DNA of 64,000 bases from Dama dama (Eukaryota; Chordata; Mammalia; Artiodactyla; Cervidae). Positions within the stretch are counted from its first letter, which is position 1, and each line of letters starts with the position of its first letter. The stretch lies in contig NC_083685.1 of the NCBI RefSeq assembly GCF_033118175.1, positions 130,072,501 to 130,136,500 on the forward strand. Direction: 5' to 3'. Below, piece by piece: positions 33,531 to 45,179 of this stretch. The translations under genes and the position numbers were made by a program. The notes below the pieces were generated by a model. That model was not told the origin of the DNA, did not search any database, and saw only the letters and a list, made by a program, of their open reading frames with translations.

Positions 33531-34693
33531 AACAACCTTATTTTAGAGTCTCATCCACAGATATCATGAAGGAACAGATTAAATGCTTTGAAATTCACTT
33601 AGGTCATAACTATATAATTCCCATTTTTAATGTGAGGGTCAAAAAAGAAGAATAGTATGACTTAGCTTTAGTTTAGTTATTCTGGTTCTTAGTGACCACT
33701 CTCTTCTAAACATTCATAAAATATATTTAGTGAAGGACTCTGGAGTTTTACTTTTCTGTTTTCAAGTTTTCACTGTCTTTTAACCTTTTTTTTTTTTTAG
33801 ATAGCTGATGATCTATTATTTTTTCATTTTTTACAGTTTCACTGAGCTTATCAGCAATGCAGTAAGTCTCAGGTTACCTCTAAGCAGCTGTGGGATGTAA
33901 TTTGTGCCCAGAAACATGAACTTATTTGAAATGGATAGGTGCTCGCTCGCTGTCTCCTCAGCCGTCTGGAGTTTCAGCTGTCTTCCTGTACTGTTTTGGC
34001 TTCACCGCTCAAGTCCGTTTTTCTTACTGTAGAGGGAGAGAACACACAGATTGAGTCATCTCTTCTTCAGCGTATGTAGTATTCTTTGGGTAAACTGATA
34101 ATTCAGAGCTTATAAAAACCTATGCAGGCTTATTTCTCTGTGCCCTCTGCTGTATTCTCCACTCTGGTTAAATTTATCTGCCCATCTTCCCCTCCGGAGG
34201 CACCCGGTAACCCTAGCTCTCATTGATTTTTTTCTGTGGTACTCTATCGTTTGCACCACATGGTTTAACAATGGAGCAGATGCTCCTCTTTTATTATTAT
34301 TATTATTTGGTCTTAGAATAATTGTTGATTTGTTGACATTTTTTGTTCCCCTGCAAAGTTAGGATTCTTGCTAAGCAAGACAATGAGCCACTCCAAAGTT
34401 AACTGTTGGTTGACTGAATTTTTACGTATCAAATTTGGCTAGGTCTTCAAATATTTATCTTCTTGAGTAATTTTCCCCTTTGGAGAAACACAAAGAAAGA
34501 TTATAATACTTGATATCCTTCTCAAGGTAACAAAAACGATGATAGTAATTGGTGATAATAGCAAGTATTAAAAGCCAAATGATCTAAAACTACCTTTGGA
34601 AGTCATTCCCTTGTCTGACCTTCCACCAATCATTAGTCACTTCCTTAAGCCATGTATTAACAATCTCAGCCCCATTTCAGATGGCAGTTTGGG
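33531..34693. other. No gene seen (1.2 kb)
   Basis: AT-rich; T-tract at about 33787-33799 and (TTA)n near 34291. No exon or named repeat. Confidence 0.5.
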
Positions 34694-34850
34694 GACTTCC
34701 CTGGTGGCCCAGTGGTTAACGCTTTGCTTTCCAACTCAGGGGGTGTGGGTTCAGTGCCTGGTCTGGGAGCTAAGATCCCGCACACATCATGGTCAAAAAA
34801 ACACCAAAACAGAAAACAGACAATATTGTACAAATTCAATAAAGATGTAG
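34694..34850 (+). repeat. CHR-type SINE
   Basis: Head GGACTTCCCTGGTGGCCCAG, CCGCACACATCATGG, then GACAATATTGTACAAATTCA at the tail. Confidence 0.87.
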
Positions 34851-36010
34851 TTTGGAAGTCTATCATTCAAGACTATCGTTAAATCTATTGTTAAAGAGAT
34901 TCTCTTTCAACTTTGTTGGTCAAAGCTGTGTGTCTTGATTTGTCTTGCTGTACTCTAGAAAAAACTACCAATTTGAAATTCTTCAAAGTTACACCTAATT
35001 TAAACCCTAACTTTAGAAACCACATCACTGTCTTGGCACTCTTTTTAGCTTGTAGAAATGGTAAGTGCTTAAAAACAAATAATAATAATAAATTGTGTTT
35101 CATAGTAATAGATTTAAATAATGGTTTGTGTAATTTTCAGTGTATTGATATTATGCAAAATAATGTGCTGATTTTATGTCAGAAAAAAAATGCCCTAACA
35201 ACTTAGCAGTTCTGTTCTTAAATTTGAATAAAATAGCATGAAAGAGCCATGAAGTAAGGCTTTGGTCTCTAGCAAGTAAAAAGGCAACATAAATAGAATC
35301 CTTTGTTCAGCAGCCGCAGGTCTGGTGTTCAGCAAGCAAAACAAATTCTTTTTCTCTACATTAAATGCACGAAAATTTTGTGTGTCCTCATTTATTTTCT
35401 TTCACCATCTACCTGTTACATCTTGGTCTCCGACTTCTACACTCTGTGTGTTCCCATGTGACTTATTTGTCTAGAAATCTATTAATGAGATATGGGCATT
35501 TGGGTTGCCACCATGACAACCAAGCAGTATAGCTTGTTTGCTATTTCCTAGATACAGAGTCTCAGAAAGGAACAGCATCCCTGCAGTTACTGATTGAGTC
35601 CTGGGACCGGGTAACCATGGAAATGTAGATCAAGATGATGTGAATAAATTGTTTACAAGGTGCACACAGGCTGATAAGCAGCTGGCTCAAAGAGACAGTG
35701 GAACATGTCATGACCAGTGCATTACTTTGCAGTCGTGTTTTTATTAAAAAGGTCTTATTTAGTATTCTCTCTGTTATAGGATTCCACAAACCATATTATC
35801 ATCATAACTTTTCAACCATCCCTGAGAGGAGTTTAATGTCTTGCTTTTATTAGGTGGATTTTGTGCAGTGCATGGTGACCTTTTGTGGAAATACTAATGG
35901 CAATGTTTGCATGCTGTTGGACATGTTTTCTCATCAGCAGGGTTAGCCACAACATTAACTGCCCACTGTTACCATGCACAAGACCTGGGGATTTACGTTG
36001 GCATGAGAAA
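34851..36010. other. No gene seen (1.2 kb)
   Basis: AT-rich sequence. A 97-aa frame at 34913-35206 is unsupported by splice sites or homology. Confidence 0.5.
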
Positions 36011-36011
36011 C

Positions 36012-36118
36012 AGCTGTTAAATGTAAACCTGTGGCTGATCCATGTTGATGTATGGCAGAAACCAACACAATACTGTTATCATCCTTCAATTAAAAGTAAA
36101 TCAAGAAAAAGAAAGCTG
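36012..36118 (+). repeat. Ruminant L1 3' end fragment
   Basis: GTGGCTGATCCATGTTGATG, TATGGCAGAAACCAACACAA and TTCAATTAAAAGTAAATC are a diverged copy of the same L1 tail seen at 18120. Confidence 0.75.
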
Positions 36119-37317
36119 GAAAAAAAGCTGTTAATCTCAGACTGTATCGATACAATTGAAGGGACAGTATATAAGTAAAACGACATGAACAAGATGGTAG
36201 CATGTGTCTAGTAGAGGAAAGTGAGATCATTTTGTCGAGGGTGATGAGCTTTTTAGGGTTTTGGCTGTGTTATCTTGAAGCAAGAGTAGAAGTAAGAGCA
36301 GACTCAATGACAGAGAACATTGCAAGGATAAGAAACTAGGAAACAAATGTCTAGAATAGTGGTAGAAACGATGCCTAGACTTCTGATGTTAAAGCTGGTT
36401 GAAGCTACTAATGAGAAGTATAATTAGAGAATTGGTGTGAATGTATATTTTCAGTAGCACATTTTCAGAAGTCGGTTTATTTGTTTATTTAATAGATTTA
36501 TTTTTGACCTCCATTTATTCACTTGCCCACAAATCCTGGGCCATTAAGAATGTACTCTTCTGAATTTGCAACTAGAATGTCTTAAATATTTCAAGAAAAA
36601 AAAAAACGTATCACGTATAGTTTTCACTACTTGTCCTCTTCAGTTCTCTGATGTCCTAGATCCTAGGACATTCTATCTCCCTTCTCCCATCTCTCACTGC
36701 CAGGCTTTTGATCAACATGGATTTCACTATAGTTTTTTGAATTTCCTATTTAATGCGTATTAAATAGGGGAAATAACGTTTGTTTCCTTGACATATACAT
36801 ATACACACATATATTTATGTATTTTTTGGGTAGAACTTAATAGAGTGGCTGTGGTGGAGATTTGGTTTAAATTCAAGAAGCAGAAAAACTAAGATAAGAT
36901 TTTTTAAAATTACTCGATGTATATAGGATCAAGGGAATTTTTTAGAACTTACATTCCCCAAAAGTGAAAAACTGTGCCAAGAAATGTGACCCTACAGAAA
37001 TCTGGGGGGACAAAGTCTTGTGAGCTTTTCTATCCTTTGCAATAATTTTGACCAGCATTTAGGTCACTTTGGGCAATAAAACTCAGAACACCAGTTTACA
37101 CTTTCAGCAAAAATAACTGCAGTGTAGAACCTCCCACAGATGCCATATGCCTCAGGCCATTTGGAAGAGTCAGGATCCGCCACATGCCAGACTCTCAGGA
37201 GGATACGTCCTTAGCGTCCAGATGTCCCAGGTCTGGGTCTGGTGGGGCCAGGGGGACCCTGCACTCCACGCGGGCGGCGGGAGGGAGAAACGGGGCTGCT
37301 GGACGCAGATCTGGGAG
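36119..37317. other. No gene seen (1.2 kb)
   Basis: AT-rich with a TA/CA-rich patch at about 36790-36825. No exon recognised. Confidence 0.5.
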
Positions 37318-37533
37318 CATGGGTGAGTTCTCAGTCCTGTCCGACTCTTTGTGACCCCATGGACTGGAGCCCGCCAGGCTCCTCTGTCCATGGCATCCTC
37401 CAGGTGAGAATACTGGAGTGATTGCCATTTCCTCCTCCAGGGGATCTATTCCACCCAGGGATCGAACCAGCGTCTCCAGCGTCTCCTGCATTGACAGGTG
37501 GATTCTTTACCACTGAGCCTCCTGGGAAAACCT
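37318..37533 (-). repeat. Bov-tA SINE next to the CpG island
   Basis: Inverted copy from TGGGTGAGTTCTCAGTCCTG to GAGCCTCCTGGGAAAACC; it lies only about 0.2 kb left of the promoter island. Confidence 0.9.
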
Positions 37534-37795
37534 ACCATTCAAAAGCCGGGAAGCACAAAATAAAAGAGTCTTGAAGTAGATGTGATTGGGGAGGTAGATA
37601 AGAAGAGGGCAGGTGGACCAAAGTCACCCGCCAGGAGGCTGCAGGGTTTGGGCTCAAACCGGAGGCCCTGACCTCAAGCCGTGGTTTCTGCCTGAGCCTC
37701 CAGGGGAAACGGAGCGAGTTCTCCGCGGAGGAGGCACATCCTAGGAGCAGAGGCCCCGGGGACGCGCAGCCGGGCGGGCCCACTGGCCCTGCCCT

Positions 37796-37852
37796 TAACC
37801 CCGCCTCCTCATGGTCCCGCCCCGTAACCCCGCCTCCTCGTAGCCCCGCCCA
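37796..37852. repeat. 29-bp tandem unit with GC boxes
   Basis: Two copies of a unit starting TAACCCCGCCTCCTC, at 37796 and 37825, each with two GC-box (Sp1-type) cores. Copy 2 differs at the end. Confidence 0.85.
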
Positions 37853-38040
37853 TACACTGCGCGGGGCCGAGCGGCGGGAGCGCGCGCGTCCGCGGGCGGT
37901 GTCCTCAGGCAGCCCCGCCCCCAGGTGCGTCCGGCGCGGGGCGGAGCGCGACTTCCGGCGCCGCGCCCGCCCCGCCCCGCCCAGCCCCGCCCCTCGCGGG
38001 CCTGCGGCGTCGGGGGCGCGCGCGCGGCCGCGCTCTCGGA

Positions 38041-38088
38041 TCCAGTTGGGAGCTGAGGTGCTCGCGAACCCAGCGGCCCGACCCTGAG
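38041..38088 (+). other. ABCA5: Putative ABCA5 non-coding exon 1 (3' end)
   Basis: Within the CpG island the sequence CCCTGAG is followed by GTGAGG at 38089, a strong splice donor. The coding exon with the ATG begins right after an acceptor at 49011-49012 and has only 18 nt of untranslated sequence, so an upstream untranslated exon is required. The exon start given here is arbitrary because no initiation signal fixes it. Other donors in the island are possible, for example the GAG/GTGCTC at about 38057. Confidence 0.45.
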
Positions 38089-38729
38089 GTGAGGCGGGCG
38101 CCAGGGGCTGTGGCACGGGAGGTCCCGCCCGGGAGCTGTCACCCCTCGGGGAGGCGTGAGGGCTCGAGGAGGGGCGGCGGGCGAGCCGGGGGTCCGGGGC
38201 GCGGGGCGGCGGAGCGGGCGCTTGGGGGCAGGATGGGCCCCGAGGCTCGAGGGTGCGTCCTGTGGGGGTGCCGCTCGCTCCCCTCCGGGCCCGGGGCGTC
38301 CGGCCGCGGAACGGCCCCCGGGCTCGGCCGGACGGTCTCCATCCTCCGACGTCGTGAGGAGGGGACGTGTGGAGAAGGACGGTCCTCTGACCCGGCCCCC
38401 AGCGGGGTCCCCTGGGGGCTTGGCTGCCCCCCACCCCCACCCCGCGCCTCAGGAGTACTGCGGAGAGATGCGCAGAGCCCGTGCGCGTTCAGGGGAGAAA
38501 CACCGGATTCTCATTCCGAAAGCGCCAAGACGGGCTCCAGGTGTGAAGGCTGGAGGCTCTCGGAGCTGCAGTATGCTCCTGGCTCCCAAAGCGTGGATAG
38601 GCGTTTCTAAATAAATAAGTCTGGAAGAATAAAGAGAATCATGTTTACTTTCCAGGGAGGACGTCCTGGTTCTGCAGGAGCAGAAGGGGAGTCAGAGAAT
38701 GTATGTTGGACTCCCGGCCGTAGGCGAGG

Positions 38730-38930
38730 TTCGGTATTATCTCACTCAGTCTCGCCTGCATCCTTCTGAGGTCGATGGGGTTTTATTCTACGGGGCAGAT
38801 GTGGAAAACGATCCCCGCAAAAGGTTAAGTCACTTATTTAGGTCCCAGCTAGCAAGAATGGCTGAGATTCCAACCCAGGGATGCCAGACTGTAAATTTTC
38901 ATGCTTGACCCACTGTATTTTGCTTCCATC
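38730..38930 (+). repeat. MIR (ancient SINE)
   Basis: GGTATTATCTCACTCAGTCT, GGCAGATGTGGAAAACGATC, GGTTAAGTCACTTATTTAGG and GAGATTCCAACCCAGGGATG follow the MIR consensus order. It lies just right of the promoter island, in intron 1. Confidence 0.82.
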
Positions 38931-39040
38931 CAGGAGAGCAGTAGTACATGTTTTTAGGGAAGACTCCATACAAAAGGACATTATTAAGGCAGTTAGGGCT
39001 TTTGGGGTATTTGGGTTAAACGCTAACTTGTAAGGCGTTA

Positions 39041-39345
39041 TTGTTGTTGTTCAGCCGTTAAGTCGTGTCCGGGCTCTTTGCACCCCATGGACTGCAGCAC
39101 ATCAGGCTTCCTTGTCCTTCACCACCTCCCGGAGTTTGCTGAAACTCATTTCTGTTTAGTCAGTGATGCCATCCAACCATCTCATTCTCTGTCGTCCTCT
39201 TCTCCTCCTGCCCTCAAACTTTCCCAGGCTCAGGGTCTTTTCCAGTGAGTCGGCTCTTTGCATCAGGTAGCCAAAGTATTGGAACTTCAACTTCAGCATC
39301 AGTCCTTCCAATGGATATTCAAGGTTGACTTCTTTTAGGAAATCA
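39041..39345 (-). repeat. BovB 3' end (antisense)
   Basis: Inverted: GTTGTTGTTCAGCCGTTAAG, GATGCCATCCAACCATCTCA, TTCCAGTGAGTCGGCTCTTT, then GAACTTCAACTTCAGCATCA. Confidence 0.92.
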
Positions 39346-39663
39346 ATTAATCCTGGAATATATGCTGTTTAAGTGTATTTTCCTTCAGACAGGATTTAGC
39401 ATAGGGAAATCTCACATTCAGGGCAAGAGCAAGTTTATTAATACAGGTTTAGTTGAGTGTCTTTTATATTCCAGATACTAAACTATGTGCCAGAAATACC
39501 AAGATGAATACAATTTGTAACCTCTGTCCTTGAGTTTGAGAGGATGATTGTATAAAAGAATTTCATAGTATTCTAATAAATTGGAATCTTTGCTAGTATG
39601 TGAATTAATCAGTTTAGAATAGTTTTAAGCACAAGTTTTTAGGAACCTGTTACGTATAAGAAA

Positions 39664-39850
39664 GGACTTCCCTGGTGCCTCAGATGGTAAAGAATCTGCC
39701 TGCAATGTGGGAGACCCAGGTTCAATCCCTGAGTCGGGAAGATCCCCTGGAGAAGGAAATGGCAACCGACTCCAGTATTCTTGCCTGGAGAATTCCAAGG
39801 ACAGTCCATGGGGTTGCAGAGTCGGACACAACTGAGCAGCTAACACTATG
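39664..39850 (+). repeat. Bov-tA SINE
   Basis: Head GGACTTCCCTGGTGCCTCAG; the middle GACAGAGGAGCCTGGCGGGC part is deleted (goes from AAGGACAG to TCCATGG). Confidence 0.9.
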
Positions 39851-40681
39851 TATAAGAACACTATGTATGTGACTTATCATGTGGGTCAGTTCATGTGGGG
39901 ACCTTGGCATTATTTTCCCACTCACTGAGAAATACTGTCAAAAAATTTAGGTTAAATCATATCGATGGTTATTATTTTCTTTTATCATTACACTATCTTC
40001 AGTGAATTTTAAAATGCTAGAGAAGAAGAGAACATTTATAATTTATCCCCTATTAAGAGGCTTGATTTCAGTAGTGCTTTTATTTTATTAGTTGAGAAGC
40101 CAGTGATATGTGTAGCGGGGCAGGAATTTCTTTCAAGTCATCTGCCAAAGATGTTCTTAACCTCTTCTTCCAAAATTTAAATCTTAAAGGTACCATTAAT
40201 ACCAGATTCCATTTAGCCTTTATTGCTCAGAGACCTAGTGGAAACAGAGTCTCTAGTTTAGGCAGAAATAGTACCTCACTGAAATGGGTTACATTGCCTC
40301 TGGCATGGCTGTAGGTGGGTGGATAGAAGGGGTTGTGGGGCATTTAGGAAATTTCTGCCAATGGCTTCAGTTGCTCAATAAAGTAGCAGTCAAGGTCATA
40401 ATCTGAGGGTGGTGCTGTGGGTGGAAGTTTGAGGTTTGGAGGTTAGAGTGAAAGGGCTAGTGAAATATGGGATATTGCGGTAATTAAACAGTTGTACTCA
40501 GATATGAAAAGTGAAGTCAAGGAAGTAGCAATGAGCAAAATAAAAGTATTTAATCTAACTTTGCACACAGGGTACTTGACCATCCGTGTCCTGGGCAGCA
40601 TAGCAGCAGCATCTAAAGGGCACACCTGCCCCTTTGACCCCAGTTCACTTTGCCCGGCTTCTGCCTTCTTGGCAGTTCCTC
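39851..40681. other. No gene seen in this part of intron 1
   Basis: AT-rich to about 40300, then mixed. The left part of an L2-like fragment may begin near 40570. Confidence 0.45.
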
Positions 40682-40694
40682 CTGTTCTTTACAC

Positions 40695-40870
40695 GAGGCT
40701 TCCCTCGTGGCTCAGATGGTAAAGAATCCACCTGCAATGCAGGAGACCTAGGTTTGGTCTTTGGGTGGGGAAGAGCCCCTGGAGAAGGGAGTGGCTACCC
40801 ACTCCAGGATTCTTGCCTGGAGAATCCCATGGACACAGGAGCCTGGTGGGCTGAGCGACTAACACTTCCG
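40695..40870 (+). repeat. Bov-tA SINE with 13-bp TSD
   Basis: The SINE runs from GAGGCTTCCCTCGTGGCTCA to GAGCGACTAACACTTCCG, with part of its end deleted. CTGTTCTTTACAC occurs at 40682-40694 and again at 40871-40883, a perfect target-site duplication. Confidence 0.95.
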
Positions 40871-40883
40871 CTGTTCTTTACAC

Positions 40884-41090
40884 AGGTCAAGCCACTTTGC
40901 TGGGCCAACTTTTTCATTCTTTTTTCTCTGCCTGGAATTTGCATTCCACTCTTTCCCAAGCTCTTTCCCCAGTTGCACTTATCACATTATATTAAATTTT
41001 GTCTGCAAAGTCAGTAACAGTGTCTAACACTCCTTATTTTTTTTTTTTTAGATGTTTGCTGAGTAAATCCCTCAGTAAATGTTTAATGAG
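40884..41090 (+). repeat. L2-like 3' end fragment
   Basis: CTGCCTGGAATTTGCATTCC, GTCAGTAACAGTGTCTAACA and TGTTTGCTGAGTAAATCC have an L2-like order; the Bov-tA at 40695 inserted into it. Confidence 0.45.
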
Positions 41091-41940
41091 TATGCCACTT
41101 TTCTTCCCCCTTTAATCTGTAAACAGCGGTCAGCAGACTTTTCCTGTAAAGAGGCAGCTAGTAAATACTGTAGATCTTGTGGACTGTACCGTCTCTCTCT
41201 TCACTACCTGACTTTGCCATTGTCACACAAAAGCAGGGGTAGGCAGCATAGAAACAAGTGAGTGTGGCTCCGTTCCAAGAACCCTTTATTTATAGACTCG
41301 AGATTTGAATTTCATATAATTTTAACATGTCACAAAATATTACTGTTCTTTGATTCCCTCCCACTCCAACCCCATACATGTAAACAAGTGAAAAGCAGGC
41401 TTAGCTCCCAGGCTGTACACATGCAGGCTTTGGGCTGCATTTCACTCCCGCATCCTCCACTGTACTTTGCAGACCTTTGATCTGTAGAGACTCAGGGAAT
41501 CTTGATAGAGGGATCTGCAGTGAGATGATACTGGTTTTAGCATTATCGTTAGTGGTAGAGAAGCAAAGATAGAGAAGGCAGTCTTCTTTGTCAAGGATTT
41601 CATGGTCAAGTTCAAGATTAAAATGTAGACAGATAAGGATGACACAGTATGGTAACTGCAATTACAGTTTATTGATTGGAATGAAGGAGTCATAACTAAT
41701 TCTGCTTGGTTGGATCAGAAGTCACATCTAGTGGTCCTCTGCTGGGGACTTGGGAACATTTTCAGCTAAGATCCTTTCTAAGAATCTTTGCAAACTTCCT
41801 GAGAAGGTAACTGACCACTTCTTTTGCCAGGATGGCTATGAACTTCAAGATGACTGAATTCCTCTGTTTTGTAGGATATAATCTTCATTTGTTCTTCTCA
41901 GAAATAAAATTAATACATTCCAAATGATTTTTTTTCCTAA
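41091..41940. other. No gene seen in this part of intron 1
   Basis: Holds short unsupported frames at 41401-41693 and no repeat that I can name. Confidence 0.5.
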
Positions 41941-42060
41941 GGTCATGCACATTTTTTATTGCTTTATTTCCAAAGTTATTTCTAAAGGTCATGTACATTT
42001 TTTATTGCTTTATTTCCAAAGTTATTTCCAAAGGTCATGCACATTTTTTATTGCTTTGGA
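41941..42060. repeat. 46-bp tandem repeat, about 2.6 copies
   Basis: Units begin GGTCATGCACATTTTTTATT at 41941, 41987 and 42033. The first two are complete and nearly identical (GCAC/GTAC and TTCTAAA/TTCCAAA differences). The third stops after TTGCTTTGG. Confidence 0.95.
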
Positions 42061-42526
42061 AAAGGTGAAATACATTTCATAGCACATCTAATGTAGTAAT
42101 CAATGTTTGTTTAATACATTAATGAATTTCTGATACTGAATTTTGGGCCTTGTAACATTTAGTCCTTAAGTCAGTTATTAATGCATTAGAAAAGGAAGAT
42201 GGCTTTAGTTGGCTTTCAGTTTCCTTGCTACTTATTAGATTTACTCTGAGTCATTTCTCTCTGGGAGAAATATATGGCTTTTAGCATCATTGATGTCATC
42301 TCGTGCCACTATAGTCGATCCCGTGCTATCCCCTCCCCGACCCAGGACTGAACTGTGCAGAGGGTCACTTCTCTGCTGTTAAGGGCTTTGCAGTTACTAG
42401 AAAGTGTTTAATAATCATGAGGATCAGGTGCCCTGTGTGGTCTATTAGTCCATGAGCCTTGTTACTCATTCGTGAACCTTGACTTAGAAATGCTTGTTTC
42501 ATTATCTGAGCACCTACCTCCGTTCT

Positions 42527-42625
42527 CTTCCCCAGGAGATCTTCCCCATCCAGGGGCCAAACCTGAGTCTCCTGCATCTCAGGCAGATTCTTTACTGACT
42601 GGGCCGCCAAGGAAGTCCCACCTAC
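42527..42625 (-). repeat. Bov-tA SINE fragment
   Basis: Inverted head half only: TCTTCCCCAGGAGATCTTCC to TGGGCCGCCAAGGAAGTCCC. Confidence 0.82.
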
Positions 42626-43466
42626 CACCATACTCTAGGGTAACTATAATATTGTCCCTGTAGCCCCAGGAGTGCAGATTGCAACTGCAGATGCTTCCAA
42701 GTTGTCGCCCCCCACTCCTGATCCCAGAGCCACCCTGTGAGGAAGTTACCCTGAAACAAACGGATCCACTACGACCCAGAGCTTCCTGCCTCGTTTCTTG
42801 GCCTCAAGACAGCTTTCTCGGTTCTGCAAGCACTTTTCATCCCCTCCAGCCTTCAACAGGAAGTTGAATGTTTGATTATACCTTCAGGGATACTAGGTGT
42901 TTGAAACATGAACTATCATTTCATGCTCTATAACAAATCAATACATTCCCCAGACATACTGTGGAGCAATGGAAAGTAACTTCAGAGGTTTTTAAAAATA
43001 ATTTTGTGCCCTTATTTTCTTGTCTTTGTCGTAGTTCTTTAGCCAGTTCTTTTTTAGTTGAGAATTTGCCTTTGTTAGAGTTCTCAAGGTACTGTATTGG
43101 AAAGACTTGGGAACTGGATCAAGTATTATGAGTTTTCCAAAAAAGTACAATTTGTTAAAAACATGCCACGAGAAGCCTGACTGTCCTTTAATTGTCAACT
43201 TATGCTTCTAAGGAGCATCTTGTAACATATGTTGCAAAAGGGAAGGTCTTAAGTGTGTTGTCTACTCAAAAAGCTGTGTTCTCTGGTTGTCTGGTTCTCA
43301 CTTTAGGATGTCTGGGGCTTGTGGGAACTGTGTTCCTAGTGGGGGGACTTCTGGATGTTGGCTGTCTGATTCTCTTCCACTTACAGCCAGTGATAAATGG
43401 GGGAGAGGCCAGGCATCTGTCACTCCCTGTCTCTTTTGTCCTTTTAAAGGCCACCACATAGACTGT
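42626..43466. other. No gene seen in this part of intron 1
   Basis: Mixed composition; a short frame at 43192-43461 with Leu/Val-rich sequence is unsupported. Confidence 0.45.
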
Positions 43467-43641
43467 GGGCTTCCAAGGTGGCTCATTGGTAAAGAATCCA
43501 CCTGACCAATGCAGAAGACTCAGGTTCCTGGAGAAGGGAATGGCAGCCCACTCTAGTACTCTTGCCTGGAGAATCCCATGGACAGAGGAGCCTGGCGGGC
43601 TACAGTCCACGGGCTTGCAAATGAGTCAGACGTGGCTGAGT

Positions 43642-43645
<4 letters not shown>
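43467..43645 (+). repeat. Bov-tA SINE with deleted middle
   Basis: Head GGGCTTCCAAGGTGGCTCAT; the GATCCCTGGGTCGGGAAGATC part is deleted (AGACTCAGGTTCCTGGAGAA). Confidence 0.92.

Positions 43646-43686
<41 letters not shown>
43646..43686. repeat. (CA)n microsatellite as SINE tail
   Basis: About 20 CA units follow the GACGTGGCTGAGTAAACACA end of the SINE without a gap. Confidence 0.95.
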
Positions 43687-43687
<1 letters not shown>

Positions 43688-44796
43688 AGGCTATAATGTT
43701 TTAAATAATCAAGGTGCATCATAGTGTAGAAAGAGGAGGAGCTTAGAACTTGATGCTAAACACAGGTTTTCTTTGGGACCAAGAACAGGCGCAGCACAAG
43801 TTTTGAAGCTTTTACAGACATCCCCTCGCCGGCCACGCCTCGTTGTAGCTTTGCAGCCCCCTTTCCAGCTGTGCCCTCCTGTCAGAAGAACCACTTTCAT
43901 GTCCTCTCTGCGGGGAGGATCCCCAGCTTTCAGGAAACCTCCCTGCCCCACCCACCTGTAGGGCTTGGTTTCAGCTCAGACAGGTCTCTTTATCTTTGGC
44001 CCAGATCTTCAGTGTAGACAGCCCTGCCTTCCCACACCCCACCCCCACCCCGAACCCTCTTTCCTAGCCCTGCTAAACAGTGGGGACAAGGGGGCACCCT
44101 GGGGACTTGTGATCATCCTGCCAGTGTAGCATAGGCTCCCCTCTTCTGTTGTTTTTCCTTCTGTCCTCTTGACAGAAGGAAACCCCCAGAGATCGAGTGG
44201 GCCTCAGACTTGAAGCAGCGGCACAGCGTCTCCCCACAGCTGTGACCGTGGCTGTCACGGTCCTTTGGTGCTTCGCATCCTGATGCAGAGCCGCCCGCCC
44301 GGGTTGACCGCCGCCCCCCCCCACCCCGGCCCTTTTCACGGTGCACCTGATTAGACCGGCATGGCCTTGCGTGTGGGCACAGGGGCGGGCAGATAAGATC
44401 AGAGCTGTGTCAGCTCTCAAAAACCCGACTCCAGCTCTGAAGTTCCCGGTTAGATGCACATGAAAAGTTAGTCGCCATTAAGAATATTTCTTTTGGGTTT
44501 TCGAACAGCCCAGCCAGGCATTTCATATCTCAAGGAAAACAAGCAGTCAGTTGATTTTCCTTCTTTAAGAGTTTTGTTTTCATTCTCAGAGTAGTGGGTC
44601 TTTTTTCAGGCTGCTACAAAGAAAGTAATGTCAGCTGGTTTATAAACCACCAAAAAAAAAAAAAGTTTTATTTTATTTTTGTTTGTTTTTGATGTTTCAT
44701 TTTAATAACTTGAGTAGATAGAAGGTCAAAGTTATTGACATATAACATTTTTCACTCGATTAGAGTTTTAGAATATGAGAACCATGGGTTTTTCTT
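43687..44796. other. No gene seen in this part of intron 1 (1.1 kb)
   Basis: C/G-rich at 43990-44340 with C-runs near 44313, then AT-rich. No repeat family or exon recognised. Confidence 0.5.
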
Positions 44797-45003
44797 GTTG
44801 TTGTTCAGTCACTAAGTCATATCTGACTCTCTGCGACCCTGTGGACTATAGCCCATCAGGCTCCACTGTCCGTGGGATTTCCCAGACAAGAATACTGAAG
44901 TGGGTAGCCTTTCCCTTCTCCAGGGGATCTTCCCGACCCAGGGATCGAACCCAGGGCTCCTGCATTGGAGGCGGATTCTTTACCACTGAGCTACCTGGGA
45001 AGT
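44797..45003 (-). repeat. Bov-tA SINE
   Basis: Inverted copy: TTGTTGTTGTTCAGTCACTA to GAGCTACCTGGGAAGTC. Confidence 0.92.
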
Positions 45004-45110
45004 CTCCCTCCCTGAGAGACCCGAGCCCAAAGCAGGGAAGGGCGTTCTGGCTGAGGAAGAATGATGAGGAAGGAAAGTCCACTTGGAATGGAGCTCGGGG
45101 CACAAGGACA

Positions 45111-45142
45111 ACAGGATGAAAGCACCTTCTGCTGAAGAAGGG

Positions 45143-45179
<37 letters not shown>

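Larger units (their letters stand above)
37700..38560 (+). promoter_or_regulatory. ABCA5: CpG island, probable ABCA5 promoter
   Basis: This stretch is very GC-rich with dense CpG, unlike the AT-rich flanks. It holds many GC boxes (CCCCGCCC and CCCGCCCC forms), including a 29-bp unit repeated about twice at 37796-37852, and an ETS-type site ACTTCCGG at 37951-37958. No TATA box stands out, as expected for a housekeeping CpG-island promoter. It lies about 11 kb upstream of the ABCA5 ATG, with no other gene start between, and a consensus donor follows at 38088/38089. The transcription start cannot be set from sequence alone. It may be bidirectional; a divergent transcript on the - strand is possible but not shown. 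Confidence 0.7.

Noticed and set aside
37532..38440. 302-aa open frame on the - strand across the CpG island
   Set aside because: Pro/Arg/Ala-rich, as expected when stop-poor GC-rich DNA is translated; all frames are open here and there is no recognisable domain. It is the promoter island.
38655..38698. A possible extra 5' UTR exon after TTTCCAG at 38656
   Set aside because: The acceptor is plausible, but no donor and no homology support an exon. Needs transcript data.
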